From positions 1-21,941 of the forward strand of contig CAIWTC010000497.1 of NCBI GenBank assembly GCA_903915485.1: a stretch of 21,941 nucleotides of DNA, in the 5' to 3' direction. Under the pieces are notes generated by a model. The model ran no database searches and had not been told where the DNA came from. It worked only from the letters and a program-made list of their open reading frames with translations. Source of the stretch: an uncultured Ignavibacteriales bacterium (GTDB lineage: Bacteria > Bacteroidota > Ignavibacteria > Ignavibacteriales > Ignavibacteriaceae). A program made the translations under genes and the position numbers. Of this stretch, positions 1 through 8,155 are shown piece by piece; position 1 is the first letter of the stretch, and each line of letters begins with the position of its first letter.

Positions 1-3000
1 AATACAGTTTCTGCAAACTGTAAAGTTAGAATCAGTGATTATGCGGACGGAAGTCCTGTTGATGCGAGTGATACTTCATTCACTATTACTGCTCAACCGG
101 TAATTCATTTAACAAGTCCTAACGGTGGTGAAAGAGTTTCTGCAGGCAGCAGTTATACTATTCTTTGGACAAGTAGCGGACAATCTATTGCCAACTGCAA
201 AATTGAATTGTCGATTGACGGTGGAGCAAATTACTCAACTTTAATTACTTCCATTACACCAAATAGCGGTAACTATACTTGGAGTCCTGTACCAACTGTA
301 AGTTCATCTACATGTAAAATCAGAGTTAGCGATGCAGCAAGTGCGACCACATCTGATGTATCAGATAGTAATTTTGTTATCAATGTTGTTGCCCCTCAGA
401 CTGTTGCAGTTACTGCACCTAACGGCGGAGAGAGTTTAGTTGCCGGCGGTAATGTCGCAATTACATGGACAAGCAGCGGTGTAACTAATATCGGATTAGA
501 TTATACTACTAATAACGGTGTAAGTTGGACAAATATCGTTGCCAACATTCCAAGCAACGGATACTATCTCTGGAATCCGATTCCAAATGTATTATCAACC
601 AACTGCAAGGTTAGAGTCTATGATGCACTCGATACTCTTCCTGTTGCTCAGAGCACAAATTCATTTACTATTTTAAGTGCACCATCGCTTATAGTAGTAG
701 CCCCGAACGGCGGCGAGCAATTAATCGCCGGTTCAACCAAAAATATTATATGGACTTCATCAAATGTAGTAACAGTTAGAATTCAACTTAGCACAAACAA
801 TGGTGCAAGTTGGAGTACAATCGCTGATTCATTACCAAGCAGCGGATTATATGCCTGGACTGTTCCTGTGCTTTCTTCCAGTTTGTGTAAGATTAAAATC
901 AGCGAGCATTCTACGGGAATCCCTAAGGATGAATCAGATAATACTTTTGTATTATTGACATCAGTTCCGCAAACAATATCGGTTACTGCCCCTGTTGGAG
1001 GAGAATCGTTATCACCCGGAACCAGTTTTGCCATCAAATGGGTAAGCAGTGCAATTGACAGTGTTCACATTGAAGTTTCCACTAACAACGGCGTAAGCTG
1101 GAGTGAAGTGGTTGCAAAAACTCCAAGTAACGGCGTTTATATTTGGTCACCTGTCCCCGCTTTGAATTCCACTAACTGCATAGTTAGAGTAAGTGATGCA
1201 AAAGACGGCGACCCATCAGCTATCAGCACACAGGTATTCTCTGTTATCTCACAGCCTGTACTGAAAGTTACCTCACCTAACGGCGGTGAAAAAATATTAT
1301 CCGGAACTTCCCGAAATATTACATGGTCGACCGCATACACAACACCTAATCGTCCGGCAACGGGAATTAGTCTGAATAGAAACATTACTAATTCGATATA
1401 TGACATATCAAATGTCAAACTTGAATTAAGTACCGACGAAGGAATTAACTGGATTGTAGTTTCCAATAGCACTCCAAATACCGGAACATACCAATGGAAT
1501 CCTGTCCCGAATGTTAATTCGTCATTGTGCAGAATCAGAGTGTCAGATGTTGTAATACCTTCATTGAGTGATATTTCTGACAGTAACTTTGTTATATATA
1601 ATCAGGCAGTTCAATCAATAATCGTGAACACTCCAAAAGGCGGAGAAGCCTTAAGTTCAGGATCATCTTATGATATCACCTGGACAAGTTCTGCAGTGTC
1701 TGCAGTTAACATTGAGTTGTCAACGAATAACGGTGTTAACTGGAGCACAATAACTAATAATATTGCAAGCAATGGATACTATCATTGGAGCCCGATTCCA
1801 AATGTATCTTCAACAAACTGTAAGGTGCGTATTTCAGATGCACTTGACAGCATACCATTTGCATTTAGTGCTTCAACATTCAGCATTTTACCTGCTCCTA
1901 CATTAAAGGTAATTTCACCTCTTGGAGGAGAAAGTTATACCGGAGGTCAACTGGTCAATGTTCTATGGAACTCTACAAACCTTTCTGCTGTAAGAATTGA
2001 ATTAACCACCAACAATGGTGCTTCATGGACAACAGTTTTGGATAGTGCTGAAAGCAATGGAATTTATTTGTGGACAGTACCTTCAATTAATTCAATGCTG
2101 TGTAAAATCAGAATCAGTGAACGAAGCGCCGGAAATCCTTCAGCAGTTTCTGATAATGCATTTACTATAAGCACTCAAACAGTCCAAACTGTTAAAGTAA
2201 ACTATCCGAAAGGCGGAGAAATATTCCCTTCAGGTTCAAGCCAAACAATTACTTGGAACAGTGCGGGTATTGACTCTGTCAAAATTGAATACACAACAGA
2301 CAACGGTGTGAATTGGACAACCCTTGTAAGCAAAACTCACAGTAATGGATTTTATCAGTGGAATCCTATACCAAGTCTATATTCAACAAACTGCAAAATC
2401 CGCGTTAGTGATGCGACTGACGGAAACCCATACGCTGTAAGCGATAATGTTTTCACAATTTCTCCTAACCCGACAATTGTTGTAGTTAAACCTAATGGCG
2501 GCGAGGTTTGGGCAACGGGTTCAACGCAAACCATTCAATGGTCATCATCATTGCTTCAGAAAGTTAAAATTCAACTTACAACTGATGGCGGTGCATCATG
2601 GCAAGTGGTTTCTGACAGCACAGTCAGCAATGGTTCATTTGGATGGACTGTACCAAGCATCAATTCATCATTATGCAAAATCAAAATCCAGGACATCACA
2701 AATGGTTTAACAAGTGATGAATCAGATTTGATGTTTACAGTTTCTAATCAGATTTCGCAAAATCTTTCAATGACATCTCCGAATGGCGGCGAGATTTGGG
2801 AAGCAACTTCTTCGCATCACATTACCTGGACATCAAGCGCTATCAACAAAGCTAAAATTGAGTACACTACCAATAATGGTATTTCATGGACAACTATTAC
2901 TGACAGCGTTGAAAGTAACGGTTTGTATTCATGGAATCCAATACCAAATGTATCCTCAACATTGTGTAAAGTAAGAATAAGTGATGCCTCAGATGGAACA

Positions 3001-4719
3001 CCTTCTGTATCAAGTGCAACAACTTTTACGATTAATCCAAAGAAGTCAATATTGGTTTCGTATCCTAACGGAAATGAAAACTTGACTTCAGGAACAAACT
3101 ATAACATAACCTGGACATCAAGTGGAGTTCAATATGTTAATATAGAATATAGAATCGGCAATTCTTCAGGATGGGTTGTGATAACTCAAAATGCTCCTGA
3201 CAACGGAACATATTCATGGAGCCCATCGATTGCGGCTTCGGGATACAAAGTTAGAGTTTCTGATGCATCCTTGAATGCAAGCACTGCAGATGAATCTGAT
3301 GGTACTTTCACAGTGCTTCCTGAGCCTTCAATTACCGTTCTTACTCCGATTGAGGGAATTTCATTACAGTCCGGTTCACTTTATGATATCCGATGGAACT
3401 CGATTAATATAACCGCGGTTAAAATTGAACTCTCAACAAATAACGGGGCGAGTTGGTCATCTATTACTGATTCGACTGTCAGTACCGGTATTTATCAGTG
3501 GACTGTTCCAAATATTTATTCCGCACTTTGCAAAATCAGAGTCAGCAATCAAGCCGGCGGACTTCCTGCTGTGTCATCGCAAGGCACATTTATAATTTAT
3601 AATACTCAACCGCAGTCAATCAGAGTAACTGCTCCGAACAGCGGTGAAAAATATCCGATAGGCACTGCACAAAATATCACCTGGAATAGTCAAGGGATAA
3701 ATAATGTAAAGATTGAGTACAGTTCCGATAACGGAATTAACTGGAATGTTATTACTGCATCAACACCAAGCAGCGGTTTCTATCAGTGGAATCCAGTTCC
3801 TGCTTCTCTTTCTTCGAATTGCAAGCTGAGAATCAGTGAAGCAGTCACAGGAAACCCATATGACTTAAGCGATTCAACTTTCAGCATTATCCCTCAAGGA
3901 ACAATTAAAGTGCTGAAACCTAGCGGCGGTGAAGTATTCATTTCCGGTACAACTGAAAACATTCAGTGGTCATCACAGAATATTACGAATGTAACTATTG
4001 AATACTCACAGGATAACGGTGCTTCATGGAACACAATTGCTGCAAATATCCCAAGTACAGGGTTATACAGTTGGTCAAATATTCCGGTTGTTAATTCGGA
4101 CCAATGCAGATTAAAAATCAAGAATGCAGTTAACGGTATTCCTTATGATACTTCTGCGACTAACTTCTCGATTGTGCAGTCGAAGCAGATGCGGGTTGTA
4201 TTCCCTAATTCTAAGACAGATGTTATTTCACAGGATACAACATTCATGTGGTATTCAGTCGGTGTGAAAAAAGTAAACTTATGGCTTTCACTTGACAATG
4301 GATTAAACTGGTCCAGATTTGATTCAAATGTTACATCTACAGGTGCTTATCAATTCACATTGCCTCTAGGAGTGAAGTCATCACTTGCTAGATTCAAAGT
4401 TGTGGATTCTGCTGATGCAACTGTATATGACATCAGTGACCAGCCATTTGTAATTGGGTTCACACCTCCGGGCAAAGTTGAAACCATAGAAAATACGGGC
4501 GAAAATAAGTCCGTTATTAAATGGAGCGGAGCAGTCGGATATCGTTCTGCACTTCAATATTCAACCAATGGAACTGATTGGATAGATATTGAGGAAGTGT
4601 TATTCACTAAAGACATAGCTGCGAAATTGACTTCGTTTGGAAATGATAGCAGGAATTTAAAATTCAGAGTTAATACGAAATCAAAAGGATTGCTCTCGGA
4701 AGTAAAACTATTTGAGTAA
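1..4719 (+). CDS. Giant extracellular repeat protein of Kre9/KNH-like Ig modules (5' end outside the window)
   Basis: The frame is open from base 1 and ends with TAA at 4717-4719, so at least 1572 residues are seen and the true start lies upstream. After a partial module, 15 modules begin with a V-x-x-P-N-G-G-E type signature (first codons at 109, 409, 694, 982, 1267, 1624, 1909, 2197, 2482, 2770, 3055, 3337, 3625, 3910 and 4195). Each has I-T-W-T-S-S, I-E-L-S-T-N-N-G-x-S-W, G-x-Y-x-W-x-P and a C-K-I-R-I-S-D strand. This is the pattern of bacterial proteins matching the Kre9/KNH-like Ig domain. Most modules are about 95 residues with one conserved cysteine. Modules 11 and 15 lack the cysteine, and module 5 has a 23-residue insert. 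The last 85 or so residues form a different, fibronectin-III-like domain. No secretion-system sorting tail is obvious. The role is inferred to be surface-exposed or secreted, structural or adhesive; the substrate is unknown. Confidence 0.85.
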   Translation, partial: NTVSANCKVRISDYADGSPVDASDTSFTITAQPVIHLTSPNGGERVSAGSSYTILWTSSGQSIANCKIELSIDGGANYSTLITSITPNSGNYTWSPVPTVSSSTCKIRVSDAASATTSDVSDSNFVINVVAPQTVAVTAPNGGESLVAGGNVAITWTSSGVTNIGLDYTTNNGVSWTNIVANIPSNGYYLWNPIPNVLSTNCKVRVYDALDTLPVAQSTNSFTILSAPSLIVVAPNGGEQLIAGSTKNIIWTSSNVVTVRIQLSTNNGASWSTIADSLPSSGLYAWTVPVLSSSLCKIKISEHSTGIPKDESDNTFVLLTSVPQTISVTAPVGGESLSPGTSFAIKWVSSAIDSVHIEVSTNNGVSWSEVVAKTPSNGVYIWSPVPALNSTNCIVRVSDAKDGDPSAISTQVFSVISQPVLKVTSPNGGEKILSGTSRNITWSTAYTTPNRPATGISLNRNITNSIYDISNVKLELSTDEGINWIVVSNSTPNTGTYQWNPVPNVNSSLCRIRVSDVVIPSLSDISDSNFVIYNQAVQSIIVNTPKGGEALSSGSSYDITWTSSAVSAVNIELSTNNGVNWSTITNNIASNGYYHWSPIPNVSSTNCKVRISDALDSIPFAFSASTFSILPAPTLKVISPLGGESYTGGQLVNVLWNSTNLSAVRIELTTNNGASWTTVLDSAESNGIYLWTVPSINSMLCKIRISERSAGNPSAVSDNAFTISTQTVQTVKVNYPKGGEIFPSGSSQTITWNSAGIDSVKIEYTTDNGVNWTTLVSKTHSNGFYQWNPIPSLYSTNCKIRVSDATDGNPYAVSDNVFTISPNPTIVVVKPNGGEVWATGSTQTIQWSSSLLQKVKIQLTTDGGASWQVVSDSTVSNGSFGWTVPSINSSLCKIKIQDITNGLTSDESDLMFTVSNQISQNLSMTSPNGGEIWEATSSHHITWTSSAINKAKIEYTTNNGISWTTITDSVESNGLYSWNPIPNVSSTLCKVRISDASDGTPSVSSATTFTINPKKSILVSYPNGNENLTSGTNYNITWTSSGVQYVNIEYRIGNSSGWVVITQNAPDNGTYSWSPSIAASGYKVRVSDASLNASTADESDGTFTVLPEPSITVLTPIEGISLQSGSLYDIRWNSINITAVKIELSTNNGASWSSITDSTVSTGIYQWTVPNIYSALCKIRVSNQAGGLPAVSSQGTFIIYNTQPQSIRVTAPNSGEKYPIGTAQNITWNSQGINNVKIEYSSDNGINWNVITASTPSSGFYQWNPVPASLSSNCKLRISEAVTGNPYDLSDSTFSIIPQGTIKVLKPSGGEVFISGTTENIQWSSQNITNVTIEYSQDNGASWNTIAANIPSTGLYSWSNIPVVNSDQCRLKIKNAVNGIPYDTSATNFSIVQSKQMRVVFPNSKTDVISQDTTFMWYSVGVKKVNLWLSLDNGLNWSRFDSNVTSTGAYQFTLPLGVKSSLARFKVVDSADATVYDISDQPFVIGFTPPGKVETIENTGENKSVIKWSGAVGYRSALQYSTNGTDWIDIEEVLFTKDIAAKLTSFGNDSRNLKFRVNTKSKGLLSEVKLFE
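109..4464 (+). repeat. Array of 15 tandem Ig-like module repeats, alternating A/B subtypes
   Basis: Spacing between successive V-x-x-P codons is 300, 285, 288, 285, 357, 285, 288, 285, 288, 285, 282, 288, 285 and 285 bases. Odd and even modules differ in their linkers. One class is preceded by a Q-x-V/I-x-V linker (modules 2, 4, 6, 8, 10, 13). The other is preceded by a short P-x-x-L/I-x-V linker (modules 1, 3, 5, 7, 9, 11, 12, 14). The result is a two-module unit of 573 bases. The nucleotide sequences of the units have diverged considerably, so this is a protein-level repeat and not a recent DNA duplication. Confidence 0.9.
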
Positions 4720-4752
4720 TCGGTTGTTATTTCTTTATACGGGAAGTATTTC

Positions 4753-5499
4753 ATGGTAGTCATTAAATCTGACTTGCTGTGTTCACAACCGGAAATAATT
4801 TTTGGATTCAGCACAAGAAATAGAGAGGAGTATAATACTCCTCCCTATTATTTTAACCTATCCCTATCGGTAGGTGATGACAGGGACAGAGTACTTGAGA
4901 ACAGAGTTCAATTTGCCAAGCGCCTGGGATTGACCTGGGAGCAAGTGGCTCTTCAAAAGCAAATTCACAGCGATATCGTAAACTATGTGGATAGCCCAGG
5001 ATACAACGGCGAGAGTGACGCAATCGTTACCGACAAATATGAAGTAGGGTTAGCCGCAAGTTCGGGTGACTGCTGCACAATATATTTGTATGACAAAAAG
5101 CATCAAGTTATCTCCGCAGTTCACTCAGGATGGAGAGGAACTCAGAAAAAAATATTAGAAAAAACTTTGTCATTCATCAGTGAAAGATGGAACTCTGAAG
5201 GTCAGGATATTTTTGCTTATATTGCACCCTCAATTACACAAAACAACTACGAAATCGGGATGGATGTCGCCAAACTCTTCCCTGATAAATACATAAATAA
5301 TGAAAGCGATAAACTTTTCTTGGACATTACCTCAATCAATAAAGATATGCTGCTTAATTTTGGCATTCCATCTTCCCAGATAGAAGTCTCTCCCCTTTGC
5401 TCATATAAGGAAGAGGCATTACTGCATTCTTACCGCCGTGACGGTCAAGTCTCAGGCCGTGCTTACGGGATTATTTGCATGAGGCGACCGAATGTCTGA
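4753..5499 (+). CDS. pgeF: PgeF/YfiH/YlmD family protein (multicopper-oxidase-like purine nucleoside enzyme, peptidoglycan editing factor)
   Basis: The 248-residue length is typical of the family (DUF152, formerly called polyphenol oxidase or laccase domain). Zinc-site motifs are visible: Q-I-H-S with His72, S-G-D-C with Cys107, and H-S-G-W-R-G with His124. Further family motifs are I-A-P-S-I near 157-161, a Cys at 216 and S-Y-R-R-D-G at 226-231. Family members are known either as purine nucleoside phosphorylase/adenosine deaminase-like enzymes or as cytosolic factors that keep wrong residues out of peptidoglycan; sequence alone does not choose between these. It opens an eight-gene run 33 bases after the repeat-protein gene. 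A GGGAAG box lies 6 bases before the ATG. Its last 8 bases overlap the next gene. Confidence 0.92.
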   Translation: MVVIKSDLLCSQPEIIFGFSTRNREEYNTPPYYFNLSLSVGDDRDRVLENRVQFAKRLGLTWEQVALQKQIHSDIVNYVDSPGYNGESDAIVTDKYEVGLAASSGDCCTIYLYDKKHQVISAVHSGWRGTQKKILEKTLSFISERWNSEGQDIFAYIAPSITQNNYEIGMDVAKLFPDKYINNESDKLFLDITSINKDMLLNFGIPSSQIEVSPLCSYKEEALLHSYRRDGQVSGRAYGIICMRRPNV

Positions 5500-6400
5500 G
5501 CGATTTAAGATTACTTCAGTTTATATAATGATTTGTTTAATATGGGGAACAACTTGGTTTGCAATAAAGGCAGGACTAGACTCATTCCCTCCGTTCTTCT
5601 CTGCCTCAATGAGATTTGCAGTTGCAAGTGTAGTATTTGCACTGATAATTTACATTCGCAAATATCCTGTCCCGATGAGCAAAACATCAATTAAGTTTTA
5701 TTTGTTTATGGGTATCTGCTCTTATGTAATTCCCTTCGGTATGATTTATTGGGCAGAGCAGGTTATTCCTTCCGGGTTAGCCTCAGTGATATTTACTATT
5801 TACCCTTTTGCAGTAATCATTTTTTCGCGAATGATGATTCGCGGATTTGAAATTGCACCTTACAAAATATTTGGAATGTTCGTAGGGCTCGGCGGTATAG
5901 TTTTAATTTTTGCAGGTACTTTCAAGTTAGAACTTTCAAAGCAATTGATTGGAATGACCGCTGCTGTTCTTAATGCAGTTATTCAGGCGTTTGTACTCGT
6001 TACTATTAAGAAGCGCGGCAAGGACCTGCACCCCGTAACTATGAACTTTCTGCCAATGGTCATTGGGAGCATAGGTTTATTTATAATTGCATTATTCACC
6101 GAAAACATTCACGCTTCAAAATTTACGGGGGTTGGAATTTTTACGGTTTTTTATTTGGGAGTTTTGGGTTCAGTTGTTACTTTTACTTCATATTATTGGC
6201 TGCTTAATAAAATAAATATACTCCTGCTGGCAGTTGTTTCATTTATCACCCCTGTGGTTGCGCTTTATACCGGATGGTTGTTGGGGAATGAGAAATTGGA
6301 TTCACATCAAATGATTGGCAGCATCGTGGCATTAGCCGGGGTGTTATTCGCCAGTCTTCCTGAGCCAAGACTATTGCGAAAAAGATTAAGAAAGGTTTAA
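5492..6400 (+). CDS. EamA/DMT-superfamily transporter (RhaT/YdcZ type)
   Basis: This 302-residue, very hydrophobic protein has about ten predicted membrane segments, matching two tandem EamA domains of five helices each. The N-terminal C-L-I-W-G-T-T-W-F motif, with the following P-P-F-F-x-A-x-R-F, is the hallmark of EamA domain 1. The second half contains P-V-V-A-L-Y-x-G and a terminal positively charged tail. It sits in the inner membrane and should export or import a small metabolite; members carry amino acids, purines, sugars or drugs, and the substrate cannot be read here. The ATG overlaps the end of pgeF by 8 bases, and a TGAGG box lies 7 bases upstream, so translational coupling is likely. 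folB follows after 4 bases. Confidence 0.9.
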   Translation: MSERFKITSVYIMICLIWGTTWFAIKAGLDSFPPFFSASMRFAVASVVFALIIYIRKYPVPMSKTSIKFYLFMGICSYVIPFGMIYWAEQVIPSGLASVIFTIYPFAVIIFSRMMIRGFEIAPYKIFGMFVGLGGIVLIFAGTFKLELSKQLIGMTAAVLNAVIQAFVLVTIKKRGKDLHPVTMNFLPMVIGSIGLFIIALFTENIHASKFTGVGIFTVFYLGVLGSVVTFTSYYWLLNKINILLLAVVSFITPVVALYTGWLLGNEKLDSHQMIGSIVALAGVLFASLPEPRLLRKRLRKV

Positions 6401-6407
6401 CGCTTTG
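6389..6407 (+). promoter_or_regulatory. folB: Ribosome binding site and TTG start of folB
   Basis: AGAAAGG at 6389-6395 lies 9 bases before the TTG at 6405-6407. The first in-frame ATG comes only at residue 25, after the catalytic Y-H-G segment, so starting there would destroy the enzyme. This decides for the TTG start. Confidence 0.75.
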
Positions 6408-6776
6408 CAAAATATTATCAGAATAAAGGGGATTTCTTTTTATGCCTATCATGGAGTTTTTAAGCAAGAACAAAATATGGGCGGGAAGTTTGAAGCGGAT
6501 TTAGATATCTCAACTGATTTCACTTATGCAGCAGCTAAAGATGCTCTGCAATATACAATCGATTATGAGAAAATATATAAAATAATTATAGGCTTATCGG
6601 AACATAAGAAGTATCACTTAATTGAATCTCTTGCCGTTATTATTGTTGATACACTCTTGGCAGAATTTGACAACATCAAACAAGTAACTATCCGGCTTCG
6701 AAAGAAAAACCCTCCAATAGGCGGTGTGGTTGATTCTGTAGAAGTTGAAGTAACTAAAAACCGAAACGAACAATAG
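6405..6776 (+). CDS. folB: Dihydroneopterin aldolase
   Basis: FolB cleaves 7,8-dihydroneopterin to 6-hydroxymethyl-7,8-dihydropterin and glycolaldehyde, the step before FolK in folate synthesis. The 123 residues match the usual 115-125. Family motifs are visible: F-Y-A-Y-H-G-V at 12-18, Glu22 within an E-x-x-x-G-G-x-F stretch, Tyr54 in the T-I-D-Y segment, L-I-E-S-L-A at 72-77 with the pterin-binding Glu74, and R-K-K-N-P-P-I at 99-105 carrying the catalytic lysine. The start is TTG (see the separate entry). folK follows after 8 bases, so two consecutive pathway steps are co-transcribed. Soluble cytosolic enzyme, normally an octamer in this family. Confidence 0.95.
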   Translation: MQNIIRIKGISFYAYHGVFKQEQNMGGKFEADLDISTDFTYAAAKDALQYTIDYEKIYKIIIGLSEHKKYHLIESLAVIIVDTLLAEFDNIKQVTIRLRKKNPPIGGVVDSVEVEVTKNRNEQ

Positions 6777-6784
6777 CAGAGTTA

Positions 6785-7300
6785 ATGCCTACCAGTCAGT
6801 CTATTGCATATATCGGGCTCGGGTCAAACATATCTCCAAGAGAGAAATATTTGTCTTCAGCAATCAAAGCTCTCACGACTAATAATACAATCGAATTAAT
6901 CAACTATTCATCTGTTTATGAATCTGCCCCTTCGGGTGGTGCAGCCACCGGGAATTTTCTTAATATTGTTGCAGAAATTCGAACATTTTTATCGGCAAAA
7001 GAGTTATTTTTGTTTTTGAAAACTCTGGAAGTTGACCTCGGCAGAATAAACCGTGGACGGTGGTCTGACCGTGAAATAGATTTGGACATCTTACTATTCG
7101 GTAAGGATTGTTATTCTGATGATGACTTAGAAATTCCGCATCCAAGAATTTGTGAACGCGACTTTGTTCTGGTCCCATTACTTGAAATAAACCCGCTACT
7201 GTCAAGTCCAATTGACCAAACGGCGTATATTACTAAATTAGAAAATCTTGCAGAGAAAACCATAATTAGAAAATTAGATAAAATATTTTTAGATAACTGA
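6785..7300 (+). CDS. folK: 2-amino-4-hydroxy-6-hydroxymethyldihydropteridine diphosphokinase (HPPK)
   Basis: FolK transfers pyrophosphate from ATP to 6-hydroxymethyl-dihydropterin, making the substrate of dihydropteroate synthase. At 171 residues it is the normal single-domain size. Seen in the sequence: an N-terminal A-Y-I-G-L-G-S-N motif, S-S-V-Y-E-S-A-P at 42-49, then E-x-D-L-G-R-x-N-R-G-R-W (82-93) and D-R-E-I-D-L-D-I-L-L-F (95-105), whose Asp99 and Asp101 bind magnesium, and I-P-H-P-R-x-x-E-R-D-F-V-L (117-129). folB is immediately upstream and the deoxynucleoside kinase begins 4 bases downstream. No folP or folE is in the window. Confidence 0.95.
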   Translation: MPTSQSIAYIGLGSNISPREKYLSSAIKALTTNNTIELINYSSVYESAPSGGAATGNFLNIVAEIRTFLSAKELFLFLKTLEVDLGRINRGRWSDREIDLDILLFGKDCYSDDDLEIPHPRICERDFVLVPLLEINPLLSSPIDQTAYITKLENLAEKTIIRKLDKIFLDN

Positions 7301-7304
7301 CAAC

Positions 7305-7955
7305 ATGGACGAATTAAAATACATAGCGATTGAAGGTGTGATAGGATCAGGGAAAACTTCATTAGCAAAGAAAATAGCGGCTAAACTGGAAGCAAATATA
7401 TTGCTTGAGCAATTTGAATTAAACCCTTTTCTTAAAGACTTTTATAGGGACAGAGGAAGATTTGCTTTTCAAACTCAGATGTTTTTTCTTGTTAACCGTT
7501 TTAAGCAGCAGCAGGAAATATTTCAGGAAAATATTTTCAGCGACACATTAGTGTCTGATTATTTATTCGACAAGGATAAAATATTCGCATACCTTAATCT
7601 TACAAAAGAAGAGTTAAAATTATATCAGTCACTTTTCCCGATATTTTCAACAAAAATCAGGAAACCTGACTTGGTGATTTATCTTCAATCCAATGTTGAC
7701 AGATTAGTTTACAACATTAAACACCGCAAACGCGAAATTGAGACATATATAACCAGGCAGTATTTGGAAGAACTTTCGGAAGCGTACAATATTTTCTTTT
7801 TTAAGTATGATGCTACTCCACTTCTCATTATCGATACTACTGAACTGGATTTTATTAACAGTAAAACTGACCTTGAAGAAATATTCAAACAGATATTCAG
7901 GGAAGACAGAGCAAAAACAGAATATTATATTCCTGAGCGGAGGAGATTAATATGA
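7305..7955 (+). CDS. Deoxynucleoside kinase (deoxyadenosine/deoxyguanosine kinase family)
   Basis: The enzyme phosphorylates deoxynucleosides for dNTP salvage. It has 216 residues, usual for the bacterial dNK family. Visible are the P-loop G-V-I-G-S-G-K-T at 11-18, a catalytic glutamate region L-L-E-Q-F-E-L-N-P-F-L at 33-43, the F-x-x-Q-M-F-F-L-V-N-R-F stretch at 55-66 that lines the base pocket, S-D-Y-L-F-D-K-D at 84-91, and an R/K-rich lid at 139-146. The base preference cannot be read reliably. A folK-dNK pairing is familiar in the Bacteroidota/Chlorobi relatives, which fits the neighbours. The stop overlaps the next start by 4 bases. Confidence 0.9.
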   Translation: MDELKYIAIEGVIGSGKTSLAKKIAAKLEANILLEQFELNPFLKDFYRDRGRFAFQTQMFFLVNRFKQQQEIFQENIFSDTLVSDYLFDKDKIFAYLNLTKEELKLYQSLFPIFSTKIRKPDLVIYLQSNVDRLVYNIKHRKREIETYITRQYLEELSEAYNIFFFKYDATPLLIIDTTELDFINSKTDLEEIFKQIFREDRAKTEYYIPERRRLI

Positions 7956-8155
7956 AAAGTCTTTTCCTCTGGGGTATATTGTTCTATTTATTTTATCGCA
8001 TTTATAATTTCTTTTCTAGAATATCGGTTGCTCTTAAGAATACAGAGAAGTCTCAGCAGTCAACAAGTCAACCTACTGAAGAGAAGAAAAGCTATAACAA
8101 AACCGATGTTATTGATGTTGAGTATACTGAGATAAAAGACGATAAAAGGAGTTAA
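7952..8155 (+). CDS. Small single-pass membrane protein, function unknown
   Basis: I do not recognise an experimentally characterised family. The 67 residues consist of one hydrophobic, aromatic-rich segment at about 3-22, a basic turn, a polar linker with Q, S, T, E and K, and an acidic tail ending in D-V-I-D-V-E-Y-T-E-I. Its shape resembles the small DUF4834-like proteins of Bacteroidota that also combine an N-terminal helix with a conserved acidic tail, but this is only a resemblance. The gene is real by context: a very good GGAGGAG box lies 6 bases before the ATG, the start overlaps the kinase stop by 4 bases, and the next gene follows after 5 bases. Confidence 0.75.
   Translation: MKSLFLWGILFYLFYRIYNFFSRISVALKNTEKSQQSTSQPTEEKKSYNKTDVIDVEYTEIKDDKRS

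Noticed and set aside
783..1472. Antisense open frames opposite the repeat array
   Set aside because: No family signature, no ribosome binding site, and the plus-strand frame is continuous with strong repeats.
2495..2974. Two short plus-frame open frames both starting M-A-A-R-F-G inside the repeat protein
   Set aside because: They arise from the repeated A-T-G-G-C-G-G-C-G-A-G module motif read in another frame. They are shadows of the repeat array.
109..4464. Possible CRISPR or DNA-level tandem repeat from the regular spacing
   Set aside because: The period is about 285 bases, inside a coding frame, with diverged nucleotide sequence. This fits protein modules and not CRISPR.
4753..5499. Calling this gene a true laccase or polyphenol oxidase
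   Set aside because: The old family name is misleading. The sequence has the zinc-site motifs of YfiH/YlmD and none of the multicopper oxidase copper-binding motifs.
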